Positions 1 through 9,810 of a stretch of 64,000 nucleotides of DNA are shown piece by piece. Both the position numbers and the translations under genes were made by a program. The DNA is from PFL42 sp963789825. GTDB taxonomy: Bacteria > Chloroflexota > Anaerolineae > Anaerolineales > E44-bin32. The notes beneath the pieces were generated by a model. That model had not been told where the DNA came from and did no database searches. It worked only from the letters and a program-made list of their open reading frames with translations. The stretch is taken from positions 14,966 to 78,965 of the forward strand of contig CAWBME010000003.1 in assembly GCA_963789825.1 (NCBI GenBank), in the 5' to 3' direction. How positions within the stretch are numbered: position 1 is the first letter of the stretch; the number at the start of each line of letters is the position of its first letter.

Positions 1-1186
1 CCGCGCTCATCATCGTCATCGTCGCGGCCAAAGCCTCGGGGTGGATCTCCGTCCGGCTCGGGCAGCCAGCGGTGCTGGGCGAGCTGCTGGCCGGGCTTGT
101 CCTTGGGCCTTCGCTGCTGGGGGTGTTCGCGATCCCCTACTTCGCTGAGGCCCACGTCACGGAGTTGCTGATCGAACTTGGCGAGATCGGGGTGATCCTG
201 CTGATGTTCGTCGCCGGGATGGATGTCCACCTGGAGGACATGATCAAGACCGGCAAGCCGGCGGTGTTGGCCGGTGACATTGGGCGTGCTGGCGCCCGTT
301 GTGCTGACCTTCGCCGTTGCCGCTGCATTCGGCTACGAGCTGACCCAGTCGCTCTTCCTCGGGCTGGTGCTTGCGGCGACATCGGTCAGCATCTCGGCGC
401 AGACGCTGATCGAGCTGGGCGTGCTGCGCAGCCGTGAAGGGAATTGCGCATGCTGGGCGCGGCTGTGGTCGATGATGTGATCTCGTTGCTTCTGCTCTCC
501 GCTGTTCGCCGGGCTCGTCGTGACCGGCGGCGCAGGCCGCGCTGGGAGTGAGCGGGCATCGTCCTGCGGATGCTGGTGTTCCTGGGTCGTGGCGCTGGTG
601 GTTGCGGTCCGCCTGCTTCCCGCGCTTCCGGCGCGGCTCGGCCGGCTTCCGGTCAGCGAGCCGATCGTGACCGGCGCCGTGGTGGTGATGCTGATCTTCG
701 CCTGGACCGCCGAGGAACTGGGAGGAATCGCGGCGATCACCGGCGCCTTCCTGGCCGGGGTAGGGCATGTCACGCAGCGCGCAGAACGACACGATCCGGC
801 GAGGGACGCATGTGCTGGCCTACGCCTTCTTCGTTCCGATCTTCCTGGTCTCGATCGGCCTGCAGGCCGATGTGGGCGAACTCGACCCCACCTGCGGCGG
901 TCCTGATCCTGGCGCTGATCGCTCGTGGCCGTGGTCAGCAAGGTGCTCGGCGCCGGGGTAGGTGCGCGGCCTGGGCGGGCTGACAGGCAACGAGTCCCTG
1001 CGTCTGGGAGTGGGGATGATCTCCCGCGGCGAGGTCGGGTTGATCGTGGCGAATGTCGGGCTGAGCATGGCGCTGATCAGCCCCGAGGTCTTCACCGAAG
1101 TTGTGCTGGTGGTGCTGGCCACCACGCTGCTGGCGCCGCCATTGCTCAAGCTGTCCTATCGTCGCAAGGAGGCCCCAGATGCCTAA
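1..1186 (+). CDS. CPA2-type Na+(K+)/H+ antiporter, 5' cut by window edge and broken by several frameshifts
   Basis: Membrane cation/proton exchanger of the KefB/NapA (CPA2) class. The reading frame is already open at base 3, so the start lies outside the window. Pieces in different frames join into one antiporter: GELLAGLVLGPSLLG (from about 78), LGEIGVILLMFVAGM (178-228), VLAPVVLTFAVAAAFGYEL (about 283-340), a core piece ending ITGAFLAGVGH (to about 768), AYAFFVPIFLVSIGLQ (821-868), and ISRGEVGLIVANVGL (1020-1064) to the stop at 1186. The ISRGEVG block is typical of the family C-terminus. At least four frame changes are needed, more than in any other gene here, so either a pseudogene or local assembly errors. 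The stop overlaps the next ATG (1179), suggesting translational coupling with the PII-like gene. Confidence 0.75.
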
Positions 1187-1541
1187 GCTGGTGGTATGCG
1201 TCGTCGATGATCCCGCGAAGGCGGAAGACGTTTTGGCTGCCTGGGTGCAGCATGGCGTTCCGGGGGTGACGATTCTGGAGAGCACCGGGCTCGGGCATCA
1301 CATCGCCGGCCTGGGCGCGCCGGATGACGCCCCTGTCTTCCCGTCGCTCGAGAGCCTGCTGCGGGCGCGCGAGGAGAGCCACCGTACGTTGCTGGCAGTG
1401 GTGGATGACACGCTAGCCCATCGATCAGTTGGTGGAAGCGACGGAGCGCATTCTCGGGCCCGCTGGCGTGCGCCCGACACCGGCATCCTGTTTGTCGTGC
1501 CGGTCGAACAAGCCTGGGGCCTGCGCAAGTCGCGCGGGTGA
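1179..1541 (+). CDS. PII-like (GlnB-fold) small regulatory protein, two compensating frameshifts
   Basis: ATG 1179 has a strong ribosome site AAGGAGG at 1166-1172 and lies inside the end of the antiporter gene. The start MPKLVVCVVDDPAKAEDVL and the pattern of short beta strands and helices resemble PII-like proteins of about 100-120 residues. After TLLAVVDDTLAHR the coding sense moves to another frame (LVEATERILG, from about 1429) and back again (DTGILFVVPVEQAWGL) before the stop, consistent with two nearby indels. Overlap with an antiporter suggests a transporter-modulating role, as for PII-like partners of other transporters. That role is inference; family membership is judged by eye and is moderate. 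Confidence 0.55.
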   Translation: MPKLVVCVVDDPAKAEDVLAAWVQHGVPGVTILESTGLGHHIAGLGAPDDAPVFPSLESLLRAREESHRTLLAVVDDTLAHRSVGGSDGAHSRARWRAPDTGILFVVPVEQAWGLRKSRG

Positions 1542-1567
1542 ACTGGAACGGATCGGAGGGGACTACT

Positions 1568-2378
1568 GTGGCGACCAGAACGCTCGTACAGGCGCTGCTC
1601 GTCTTGGCGGCGATCGGGATTGGATGGTTGGTCTTGCGGCTGGCCTTTCGACGACTGCTCCACAGGATCGAGCGCACCGTGGACGATCCAAGCCGGGCGG
1701 CGCGCCTCAGGACGATTTGCATCGTCGGCCGTGACTTGCTGCTCGTGGTCCTCGTCGTCGGCGGAATGCTGGCGGTGCTGGACCTGCTGGGGATCAATAC
1801 CACCAGCTTCGCGGCGGTGATCGCAGCCTTGGGGCTGGCGCTGTCGCTCGGGGCACAATCCCTGGTCAAAGACATCATCGCCGGGGTGGTGATCCTGGTG
1901 GAAGACCAGTTCCGCCTGGGGGATGTGATCACGATCCAGGGTGTGACCGGCGCCGTCGAGCGCATCTCCCTTCGAGCGACCCACCTGCGAGCTGTCGACG
2001 GCCAGTTGCACATCGTGCCGAACGGGGATGTGCGCCTGGTCTCCAATGCGACCCAGGAGTATTCCCGAGCCGTGGTGGACATCCCGGTGGGCTTCGACCA
2101 GGACACGGAGCGGGTCGCAGGGGTGCTGGCGCAGGCGATGCATGCGTTGAGCGCCGACTCCCGGCTGCGGGAAGTCGCTGCGGGAGCCCGCCGAGGTTCT
2201 CGGCTGGTCTGGGGCGACCGAATTCGGCGTGATGATGCGCCTGACGGCGAAGGTGGCGCCCGGCCAGCAATGGGCGGTTGCGCGGGAGATGCGGCGGGTG
2301 GGCCTGGAGGCCTTGCGCGCCGCGGGGATCCCGGTGGCCATGCCGAGCGCCGTCCGGGGTTCGGCTTCGGCGGATTGA
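1568..2378 (+). CDS. MscS-family small-conductance mechanosensitive channel, one frameshift
   Basis: Inner-membrane channel that opens under membrane tension during osmotic downshock. GTG 1568 is preferred because GGAGGGG sits at 1555-1561; an ATG at 1538 lacks this. Two N-terminal transmembrane helices precede the pore-lining helix, whose Gly/Ala pattern AALGLALSLGAQSLVKD and following IIAGVVILVEDQFRLGD match MscS TM3 and the start of the beta domain. The frame shifts near 2180 and continues as GATEFGVMMRLTAKVAPGQQ to a TGA at 2376. About 270 residues, near the usual length for compact MscS proteins. It sits 26 bases behind the PII-like gene in an apparent ion/osmotic cluster. Confidence 0.85.
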
Positions 2379-2458
2379 GGCGGGGCGGGCGGGCCCTGGA
2401 CAAGGGCGGGCGTAGAGATCGCCTGCGCCCTTCGGGTTCGGCTCCCTGGGGCAGGCGC

Positions 2459-3760
2459 TCAGCCCATGTGCCGGATGATGGCGTCACCGAACTCGGAGCA
2501 CTTGACCAGCGTGCCGTAGTCCATCAGGCGGTGGAAGTCATAGGTGACCGTGCGGGCGCGGATCGCGCCCTCCATCCCCAGGATCACCAGGCGGGCCGCC
2601 TCGCGCCACCCCAGGAAGCGCAGCATCATTTCGCCGCTCAGGATCACCGACCCGGGATTCACCATGTCCTTGTCGGCATACTTCGGCGCGGTGCCATGCG
2701 TGGCCTCGAACACGGCATGCCCCGTCTGGAAGTTGATGTTGGCGCCTGGGGCGATGCCGATCCCGCCTACCTGTGCCGCCAGGGCATCCGATAGGTAATC
2801 GCCGTTGAGGTTCATGGTGGCGAGCACATCGAACTCGCGCGGGCGGGTCAACGTCTGCTGGAAGGCGATATCGGCGATGACGTCCTTGACCAGGATCCGC
2901 CCGGCTTTCAGGGCGGCCTCCTGCTCGAGGATGGCGGCTTCCTCGCCCTTGGCCTGGGCGGTGCGCTGCCACTGCATCCAGGTGTAGGTCTGGTCGGCGA
3001 ACTCGGTCTCCACGACCTCGTACCCCCACTTGCGGAAGGCGCCCTCGGTATGTTTGAGGATGTTGCCCTTGTGCACCAGGGTTAGTGACTTGCGGCCATC
3101 TTCGAGGATGCAGTGCATCGCTGCCCGGACGAGCCGCTGCGTGCCTTCGCGTGAGATCGGCTTGATCGCCATGCCGGAGGTGTCCGGGAAGCGGATCTTG
3201 GCGAACTTGGAGGGAAAGCGGGTGCGGAGCAGCTCGCGGAACTCGGCGGTCTCGTCGGTGCCCTGCTCGAACTCGACGCCGGCGTACAGATCCTCCGTGT
3301 TCTCGCGGAACACGACCATATCCACATCTTGAGGGCGACACACCGGGGACGGCACGCCCTCGAAATAGCGCACCGGGCGTACGCAGGCGTACAGGTCGAG
3401 CGCCTTGCGCACGGCGACGTTCAGCGAGCGGAAGCCCTCGCCGACCGGCGTGGTGAGCGGCCCCTTGATGCCGACCTGGAATTCGCGGAAGGCGTCGAGC
3501 GTTTCCTCGGGCAGCCACGTACCGAAGCGGCTGAACGATTTCTCGCCGGCGAAGACCTCCATCCAGATGATCTTGCGCCGGCCGCCGTAGGCCTTCTCGA
3601 CCGCAGCGTCCAGTACCCGTACGGAGGCACGCCAGATGTCCGGGCCTATGCCGTCGCCCTCGATGTAGGGAATGATCGGGTTGTCGGGGACGTGCAATTC
3701 GCCGCCTGAGAAACGGAGGCGTTCCCCGTTCTGGGGCACCTGGGTGTGCTGATAGGGCAT
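2459..3760 (-). CDS. icd: NADP-type isocitrate dehydrogenase
   Basis: TCA-cycle enzyme converting isocitrate to 2-oxoglutarate, CO2 and NAD(P)H in the cytoplasm. The 433-residue protein is intact and slightly longer than E. coli Icd (416). Recognisable blocks: NPIIPYIEGDGIGPDIW near residue 28, the substrate loop with GEGFRSLNVAVRKALDLYAC and VRPVRYFEGVPSP, FRENTEDLYAGVE, and near the C-terminus GDYLSDALAAQVGGIGIAPG and FEATHGTAPKYADKD. ATG 3758-3760 follows AAGGGAG. The Ser in GFRSLN corresponds to the residue phosphorylated by AceK in enterobacteria; whether that applies here is unknown. It lies downstream of, and co-directional with, the helicase gene. Confidence 0.97.
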   Translation of the reverse strand: MPYQHTQVPQNGERLRFSGGELHVPDNPIIPYIEGDGIGPDIWRASVRVLDAAVEKAYGGRRKIIWMEVFAGEKSFSRFGTWLPEETLDAFREFQVGIKGPLTTPVGEGFRSLNVAVRKALDLYACVRPVRYFEGVPSPVCRPQDVDMVVFRENTEDLYAGVEFEQGTDETAEFRELLRTRFPSKFAKIRFPDTSGMAIKPISREGTQRLVRAAMHCILEDGRKSLTLVHKGNILKHTEGAFRKWGYEVVETEFADQTYTWMQWQRTAQAKGEEAAILEQEAALKAGRILVKDVIADIAFQQTLTRPREFDVLATMNLNGDYLSDALAAQVGGIGIAPGANINFQTGHAVFEATHGTAPKYADKDMVNPGSVILSGEMMLRFLGWREAARLVILGMEGAIRARTVTYDFHRLMDYGTLVKCSEFGDAIIRHMG

Positions 3761-3821
3761 CGAGGGACTCCCTTGGCGAAGAGTGGATCGACTGCGGGCG
3801 GATTATAGCAGACGGGTGCTG

Positions 3822-6009
3822 CTAGTCTTCCAGAATCTCGAGCCGGGCGACGGCAGCCGAGAGGCGCTTCACGCCGACCTTGGCGAAGCTGACGGTGACG
3901 ATCTCATCATCCTGTTCGAGGCGGGTCTCGAGCACTACGCCCTCACCGAAGCTGGCGTGGGCCACGCGCTGCCCCACAGCGAACTGGGCCTGAAGCTGGA
4001 ATGATGGACCAACCGGCGCATCCCAGCGTGTCTGGCGCAGGTAGACCGATTGCGCCTCGGTGCGGCCGTAGGGCAGGTCGCCGTGGATCCGGTCGGCCGG
4101 AAGGTCCGCCAGGAAGCGGGACGGCTCGCTGATCATCGAGGCGCCGCCGACGCGGCGGCGGAAGGTGCGCACGAGGAACAGTCGGTCCATGGCGCGGGTG
4201 ATGCCGACATAGAACAGGCGGCGTTCTTCGTCCAGTGCATCCTTCTCCTCAAGCGAGCGCTGGTGCGGCAGCAGCCCCTCTTCGAGCCCGACGATGAAGA
4301 CCACCGGGAACTCCAGACCCTTGGCGGCGTGCAGCGTCAACAGGGTGGGCACGTCCTGCTCATCGCTCAAGTGTGTCCTGGTCGGAGACCAGGGCGACGG
4401 ACTCCAGGAAGGCCGCCAGGTCGAGATCGGTGTACTCGGCGGCAAGGCTGGACAGCTCTAGTACGTTGGCCCAGCGCTCGGCGCCCTCCTCCGTTCCATC
4501 CTCAAGGTAGCGGCGAAAGTCGATGTCGGCCAGGATGGCCTCGATCAACTCCGAGACGGTCCCGGCCTGGCTCAGCACTCGCCAGCGCTGCAGGTTGCGG
4601 CCGAAGTCCCGCAGGGCGGCGCCGGCCTTGCCCGACAGACCCGTCGGGAGATCGGCCAGTCCACTGCCGAGCTGGATCAGCAGCCGGGCCGGACTTTGTC
4701 CGCTGCCGGCGGCAGCCTCCAGCACGCCGGCGGTGGACTTCGCCCCCAGGCCGCGGCTGGGGGTGTTGAGCACGCGGAGCAGGCTCACCGCATCGTCCGG
4801 GTTGTGCACCAGGCGCAGATAGGCGATGACATCCTTCACTTCGCGGCGTCCGTAGAAGCGCTGCGCACCGACCAGCCGGTAGGGCAGGCCGGCGCGCAAG
4901 AACGCTTCCTCCAAGGAGCGGGATTGGGCGTTGGTGCGGTACATCACGGCGCATTCGCCGGGACGGGCGTGGTTGCCGGCGGTCAGCTCGGCGATGGTAT
5001 CGACCACGTAGCGCGCCTCGTCGCTCTCGTCGTACGCCTCGTAGATCCCCACTCGGTTGCCCTGCCCGCGATCGGTGAAGAGCCGCTTGGGCTGACGCCC
5101 GGGGGCGCGGTCGATGACGGCCATAGCAATGTCCAGCACGGTCTGCGTGGAGCGGTAGTTCTGTTCGAGCAGGATCACCTGCGCCTGGGGGTAGTCCTGG
5201 CTGAAGCGGCGGACGTTGCGGTAGTCGGCGCCGCGCCAGCGGTAGATCGACTGATCGGCGTCACCGACCGCGAACAGGTCGGACGTGTCCGAGACCAGCC
5301 AGCGAAGCAGCTCGTACTGCACGCCGTTCGTGTCCTGGAATTCATCGACCAGCAGATGGCGATGGCGCGCTCGGCTTCGTTCCCGGACATCGGGGTGTTC
5401 CCGCAGCAGACGGGCGGCCTGCGTGAGCAGGTCGTCAAAGTCGAGGGCGTTGTTGCTGCGCAGCGCGGCCTGGTAGCGGGCGAACACCTGACGGGCGATC
5501 GTCTGCAGATGACTGCCGGGTGCCATCGCCTCCGGTGCCAGCATCTCGTTCTTCGCCTGGGAGATCATGGCCTGGATCTTGGCCGGGGACGCCTGTTTCG
5601 GGTCATAGCCGAGATCCTTGATCGCCTGACGGATCAGCGTGTGCTGATCGTCATCGTCGAAGATCACGAAATCGCGGCTGACCTCCAGGTAGGTTGCCTC
5701 GCGGCGCAGCAGCCGGGCAGACCAGGCGTGGAAGGTCCCCAGGGTGGGTCGCGTCGACTCGGCCGTCGCCGGGAGCAGGGTCTCCAAGCGGGAGGCCATC
5801 GCGCGGGCAGCCTTGTTGGTGAACGTCACGGCCAGGATGTGTTCCGGCGCCACACCGCGGCTGCCGATCAGGAAGGCGATGCGATGCGTGAGCACGCGTG
5901 TCTTGCCGGAGCCTGGCCCGGCCAGCACCAGCACCGGGCCAAGCGGTGCAGTCACCGCGCTGCGCTGCGCCGGATTGAGTCCGGCGAGGGGATCCGCGGG
6001 GGACGTCAT
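3822..6009 (-). CDS. UvrD/PcrA-type DNA helicase, one frameshift
   Basis: Superfamily 1A 3'-5' DNA helicase acting in nucleotide excision repair, mismatch repair or removal of RecA filaments. The N-terminal part (549 residues) has the Q motif and LNPAQRSAV, Walker A AGPGSGKTRVL, motif Ia VTFTNKAARAM, motif II DEFQDTN, motif III VGDADQSIYRWRGAD and motif IV EQNYRS. The coding sense then shifts frame near 4365-4440 and continues with motif V TLHAAKGLEFPVVF, motif VI YVGITRAMDRLFL and a C-terminal PcrA-like tail ending at 3822. Reassembled, about 725 residues, normal for PcrA/UvrD. Since this gene is usually essential or important, the frame change is probably an assembly indel. Confidence 0.93.
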
Positions 6010-6049
6010 CGATCGCAGCCCAGGCAGGCTGGGAGGTCAGGCAAGCGCC

Positions 6050-7270
6050 TCACGCCGGACGGGGTCCGATATGCAGCACGCCGGCACCGGCAAGCAGGCC
6101 CGTGACGGCGTGGGCGGGGACATCCAGCACGCGGCTGTCGGCGAAGTAGGGGAAATCAAAGTGCACCGGATCGCCGGCCACCTTCCCCGGAATGGGCATC
6201 AGCCGGGCGGTCAGGGGCTTGTTGTGGCGCAGGGCGAGCGCTCCCAGATCCACCAGGATGGCCATCAGCGCATCGGGTGTGGTGTCGCCCGGAACGGGCA
6301 GAGTGTCCAGCCCAGTGCCGCACAGGGTGGAGAGCACCAGCAAGTCTGCGAGGGTCAGATGTCCTTCGGCCGCGCGAGCGGCGAGGGTGGAGTCCTCCAG
6401 GACCGCCAGGAACAGGCCACAGAATCCGGTGCGCTTGAACTGGGCACGATCAAGGCAGTCGGCAAGAAACGCCGCCGCGGCAACCGTCCCGGCCAGGCCG
6501 ACGGCCGACACACCCAGCAATTCGAGGGCCGTGCCGAGCGAACGGTGATGCTCCGGGTACGGCGCCAAGGAGAAGTCGATGCCGAGCCAGCGCGTCTCGT
6601 GCTCGGCGGCGATCGGCTGCATCAGGCGGGTGATGGCAGAGGCGTGGGCTTCGATCATGCCCACCAATCGACGCCGGGCGATCTCGGGGGATGACACCTC
6701 ACGGAAGGCATCGACGGCCAGCTCGGCCGCCTCGGTCGCAATGCCCAGCGCGGCCGGTCCATTGTCGTGGTAGGCAGCGGGGAAGAACGGCGTGCCGGAG
6801 GGTACATTGGCCAGCGCCGCGAAGCGCAGGTTGGCGAAACCGTCCGAGGGCAGGCGCGAGTTGCGCTCGATGACCTCGGCGCAGGCCCGAGCGGCAGGCA
6901 GCGCCACGCCGATCTCCGCATGTGCGTACATGCCGCTGGTGAACACGTTCTCGGTGGCCGCCAGGATCTCCGGGATTGCGGCGAAGCCCCCCGGTTCCTC
7001 CGGCAAGGCCGGGCCGATCGCCACATAGTCGATGCCATGCACAAAGGCCTGCGCCTCAAGCTGGCGCGCGAATTCGGGGCGATCCGCCGGCGCCACCGGC
7101 CGTTCCATCTCGGCGGGCGGCGGGGTGGCCAGGCGCAGCGTCTGCACGGGATATCCGGCCTGCTCCAGCGCCAGACGAGCGGCGGCGAGACAGCGGCTGG
7201 TCTCCTCGAAGCGCCGCGGCTCCACCGGCCAGCCAGGGGCGACAAACGCGGTGATCGATCGGATGTTCAT
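6050..7270 (-). CDS. DUF711 family protein (UPF0210/PFL-like)
   Basis: Intact 406-residue protein starting MNIRSITAFVAPGWP. The opening, the central TGMYAHAEIGVALPAARACAEVIERNS-type block (around residues 115-145) and WLGIDFSLAPYPE (about residue 225) match the DUF711 family, structurally related to the pyruvate formate-lyase glycyl-radical fold. No glycyl-radical motif is visible, so catalysis is not claimed. Start 7270 overlaps the stop of the RNA methyltransferase by 4 bases (ATGA), indicating translational coupling in an operon macro-domain gene, trmH-like gene, DUF711 gene, helicase. Function unknown. Confidence 0.8.
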   Translation of the reverse strand: MNIRSITAFVAPGWPVEPRRFEETSRCLAAARLALEQAGYPVQTLRLATPPPAEMERPVAPADRPEFARQLEAQAFVHGIDYVAIGPALPEEPGGFAAIPEILAATENVFTSGMYAHAEIGVALPAARACAEVIERNSRLPSDGFANLRFAALANVPSGTPFFPAAYHDNGPAALGIATEAAELAVDAFREVSSPEIARRRLVGMIEAHASAITRLMQPIAAEHETRWLGIDFSLAPYPEHHRSLGTALELLGVSAVGLAGTVAAAAFLADCLDRAQFKRTGFCGLFLAVLEDSTLAARAAEGHLTLADLLVLSTLCGTGLDTLPVPGDTTPDALMAILVDLGALALRHNKPLTARLMPIPGKVAGDPVHFDFPYFADSRVLDVPAHAVTGLLAGAGVLHIGPRPA

Positions 7271-8040
7271 GCGCTACCTCGCTGGCGGGCGATCTCGAAA
7301 AGGATGACCGCAGCGGCGATGGCGGCATTGAGCGACTCGGTACCGCCGCGCAACGGGATGTGGACCGTTCCCTGGCTGGCTGCACGCAGGGCCTCGCTTG
7401 CGCCAGCCGCCTCGCCTCCAATCACCAGCCCGGCCGGCAAGCGCCAGTCGACCTGGTGATAGACCGTTCCTTGGCGCGCCTCGGCCAGCCACAATGGCAC
7501 GCCCTGTAGGCGTTGCAGGATCTCATCGGTGCCGAGGCTCAGGATCGGAAGGTGGAGATGAGCGCCCATGGCTGCCCGCACCACCTTGGGATTGTAGGGG
7601 TCAACCGTGCCCTCGCTGAGCAACAGCGCTTGCACACCGGCCGCGCGACAGGTGCGGATCAGTGTGCCGAGGTTTCCGGGATCCGCCATGCGATCGGCGA
7701 CCACTGCCAGGGTGATCGGCGCCTGCAGCGTGGGCTCGGGAATGGGCAGCACCACCAGCAGGCCGGGGGGCGTATCGGTGGCCGACATCGCCGCCATCGC
7801 CGGCTCACTGACCGGCTCGGCGCTGGCCCCGGCTCGCTGAAGGCTGTTGACCAGACCCCGCCCGCGAGCGTCGAGATGCTCGGTGTAGAAGACCGCCCGC
7901 GCCGGGGTTCCCGCGGCCAGGACCTCGCGCGCCATGCGCTCACCCTCGACCACATACGCCGCCTCGCCGGAGCGGCTGGAACGGCGCGTCTGCAGCGCCC
8001 GGACCCACTTCACGCGCGGATTGCTGGCCGATGTGATCAT
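7267..8040 (-). CDS. TrmH/SpoU-family RNA 2'-O-methyltransferase
   Basis: SPOUT-class enzyme that transfers a methyl group from SAM to a ribose 2'-OH in tRNA or rRNA. 257 residues. An N-terminal substrate-binding domain (ASNPRVKWVRALQTRRSSR) is followed by the catalytic knot: motif 1 near ADPGNLGTLIRTCRAAG (about residue 140), motif 2 VIGGEAAGASEALR, and motif 3 IPLRGGTESLNAAIAAAV. The whole-protein pattern is that of TrmH-like rRNA methyltransferases; the exact target (RlmB-type or tRNA) cannot be told. It overlaps the macro-domain gene start-to-stop by 4 bases on one side and DUF711 on the other. Confidence 0.92.
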   Translation of the reverse strand: MITSASNPRVKWVRALQTRRSSRSGEAAYVVEGERMAREVLAAGTPARAVFYTEHLDARGRGLVNSLQRAGASAEPVSEPAMAAMSATDTPPGLLVVLPIPEPTLQAPITLAVVADRMADPGNLGTLIRTCRAAGVQALLLSEGTVDPYNPKVVRAAMGAHLHLPILSLGTDEILQRLQGVPLWLAEARQGTVYHQVDWRLPAGLVIGGEAAGASEALRAASQGTVHIPLRGGTESLNAAIAAAVILFEIARQRGSA

Positions 8041-8618
8041 AGATTGCCGCTCTCCTCCGGCCAGCGCTCTTGCCAGCAGGCATGGAAGGCCTGCAGCACG
8101 CGCGCATCGATCAAGACAAGGCGCACCAGCTGCAGATGGGTGTCGGACATGGCGAGCAGGGTGGTCTCGGCCTGCTCGAGCAGGATCGGAGCTGCGCGCG
8201 AGGGTGGGAAGCCGAAGATCCCGGTGGAGATGGCCGGCAGGGCGAGGCTGGCCGCACCCAGACGGTCGCCGGTCTCCAGCGCGGTGCGCACCGCCGCCGC
8301 CAGCTTGCGTTCGTCCTCGGCATCTCCCCAGATCGGGCCGACGGCGTGAATCAGGAAGCGACAGGGGAGATCGCCGCCGCTGGTGACTGCCGGGTGTTCG
8401 TGGTCGATCGGGCCATTGTCCGCCAGCCAGCGGTCGCTCTGCTGCTGCACGACGGGTCCGCCCTTGCGGGCCAGGGCGCCGGCCACCCCGCCCCCGTGTT
8501 GCAGCCGATCGTTGGCCGCGTTGACGATGGCGTCCACGGCCTCCTCACTGAGGTCCCCTTGGCGCAGTTCCAAGCGCTGTCCTGTAGGCAGTTCACGGTA
8601 GGCGATCAGGCCAGACAC
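8037..8618 (-). CDS. Macro domain (ADP-ribose-binding/hydrolase) protein
   Basis: Binds ADP-ribose or O-acetyl-ADP-ribose and may remove ADP-ribosyl marks. The reading frame is open far upstream, but GTG 8616-8618, which follows TTGGAG, gives the normal start VSGLIAYREL and a 193-residue protein. Visible motifs are DAIVNAANDRLQHGGGVAGAL (ribose-binding Asn and Gly-rich loop, split over residues about 31-51) and SLALPAISTGIFGFPPSRAA (phosphate loop, about residue 128). A TACAAT-type -10 lies on the minus strand at 8653-8658. First gene of the minus-strand operon leading to the helicase. Confidence 0.9.
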   Translation of the reverse strand: MSGLIAYRELPTGQRLELRQGDLSEEAVDAIVNAANDRLQHGGGVAGALARKGGPVVQQQSDRWLADNGPIDHEHPAVTSGGDLPCRFLIHAVGPIWGDAEDERKLAAAVRTALETGDRLGAASLALPAISTGIFGFPPSRAAPILLEQAETTLLAMSDTHLQLVRLVLIDARVLQAFHACWQERWPEESGNL

Positions 8619-8639
8619 GGGACACTCCAACCGAGATCC

Positions 8640-9021
8640 AGGAGGCACGAGGATTGTATCAAGCTCGCTCCCCGGGCATGTGACACGGCCGATCCTCCCT
8701 TCGGAGGCGGGGTCTCGGTCGTACGAGCAGGCACCAAGGAAGATCTGGCGTCGTTTGTGGTCAGGCAGGATTGCACCCTGGCTCCAGTGCCGGAGCGTGG
8801 CCATGGCGTGGATGCCCGCACGTCGCAGCTGCATTCCAGGAGCCTCCGATCTGCGGGGGATGACCATGGGTATGGGCGGCGAGATGCGGGCGCGTCTGGT
8901 GGGGGAAGGCGGGACGGGAGTGATCGCGCCTCATTTCACCTTCCAAGGCAGGCGGCAACCCAAGCTGGCGACGATGCAGGCACTGTGGGTGGCGCGGCGT
9001 CAGGGCAGGGGTGTCCGCGAA
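8640..9021. other. Intergenic stretch, no supported gene
   Basis: Separates rplT (stop at 9069) from the macro-domain gene. Open frames here lack a ribosome site and homology that I can recognise. The only signals I see are a minus-strand TACAAT at 8653-8658 near the macro-domain gene and the hairpin at 9022-9045 listed separately. Confidence 0.5.
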
Positions 9022-9045
9022 GCCACCCCGCCGGGGCGGGGTGGC
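9022..9045 (-). terminator. Hairpin terminator after rplT
   Basis: Ten-base-pair GC stem (arms 9022-9031 and 9036-9045, 4-base loop) starting 24 bases past the rplT stop. Only a short T pair follows on the minus strand, so termination could be weak or need Rho. Placement at the end of infC-rpmI-rplT supports the call. Confidence 0.6.
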
Positions 9046-9068
9046 AAGAGAGATCGCGTTGGGCAGGC

Positions 9069-9416
9069 TCAGGGCTGGGCGGCCGAGACGACCGCGGCAA
9101 AGGCGGCCGGGTCACGCACGGCCAGATCGGCCAGCATCTTGCGATTGATGCGGATGTCGGCCGCCTTCAGATCGTGGATCAGCCGACTGTAGGTCGTGCC
9201 GTGCAGCCGCGAGGCGGCGTTGATGCGGGCGATCCACAGGCGGCGTAGGTCACGCTTGCGCGTGCGGCGGTCGCGGTAGGCGTACCACAAGCTCTTCATC
9301 ATCGCCTCGTTGGCGCGACGGAAGAGCAGGTGGCGCGAGCCATACATACCGCTGGTCATGCGCAGGATCTTCTTGTGACGTCGGCGGGTGACGATACCGC
9401 CCTTTACTCGAGCCAC
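9069..9416 (-). CDS. rplT: 50S ribosomal protein L20
   Basis: Early-assembly 23S rRNA-binding protein; also the usual autoregulator of its operon. 115 residues, close to the standard 117. Start MARVKGGIVTRRRHKKIL and the block YRDRRTRKRDLRRLWIARIN are typical. Last gene of the infC-rpmI-rplT operon, 114 bases after rpmI. Confidence 0.98.
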   Translation of the reverse strand: MARVKGGIVTRRRHKKILRMTSGMYGSRHLLFRRANEAMMKSLWYAYRDRRTRKRDLRRLWIARINAASRLHGTTYSRLIHDLKAADIRINRKMLADLAVRDPAAFAAVVSAAQP

Positions 9417-9530
9417 GTTCTTCTCTCCTGCGGTCCCCTGAGCGCCGGCGGGAGGTGCTCCTGCCAGTTGGATGCGCTCAACGGCCGCGCCCGACGATCT
9501 CGGTGTCCCGGACGGGATTCCCGGCGGGGA

Positions 9531-9764
9531 CTACTTGCCCAGATTGGGAGCCAGGCGTGCCACGCGCTTCCTGAACGAGCGGCCCTTCACGGGGACCATC
9601 TCGCCCAGCAGCGCCTTGGTGCGGGCCGACTTGCGCCGTCGCAAGTGGCTCTTGCTGCCCTTGGTGCGCAGCAACTTGCCGCTGGCGGTGCGGCGGAAGC
9701 GCTTGGAGGTCGCCTTGTGCGTCTTGAGCTTGTACTTGCTGGTCTTGTTGGCTTTCCGCGGCAC
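9531..9764 (-). CDS. rpmI: 50S ribosomal protein L35
   Basis: Small basic large-subunit protein. 77 residues, slightly longer than the usual 64-66. Start MPRKANKTSKYKLKTHK and the TASGKLLRTKGSKSHL block identify it. The C-terminus is extended by RKRVARLAPNLGK-type residues. Located between infC and rplT in the conserved order. Confidence 0.96.
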   Translation of the reverse strand: MPRKANKTSKYKLKTHKATSKRFRRTASGKLLRTKGSKSHLRRRKSARTKALLGEMVPVKGRSFRKRVARLAPNLGK

Positions 9765-9810
9765 GGTCCTTCTCCCTGCTCTTCTGGGTCACCTGCAGCC
9801 TCAGACGCCA

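Noticed and set aside
8680..8958. Possible T-box riboswitch: minus-strand text ATGAGGCGCGATCACTCCCG resembles an antiterminator
   Set aside because: The core GGTGG-ACC is absent, no Stem I is seen, and the downstream gene is a macro-domain protein rather than a tRNA synthetase or amino-acid gene.
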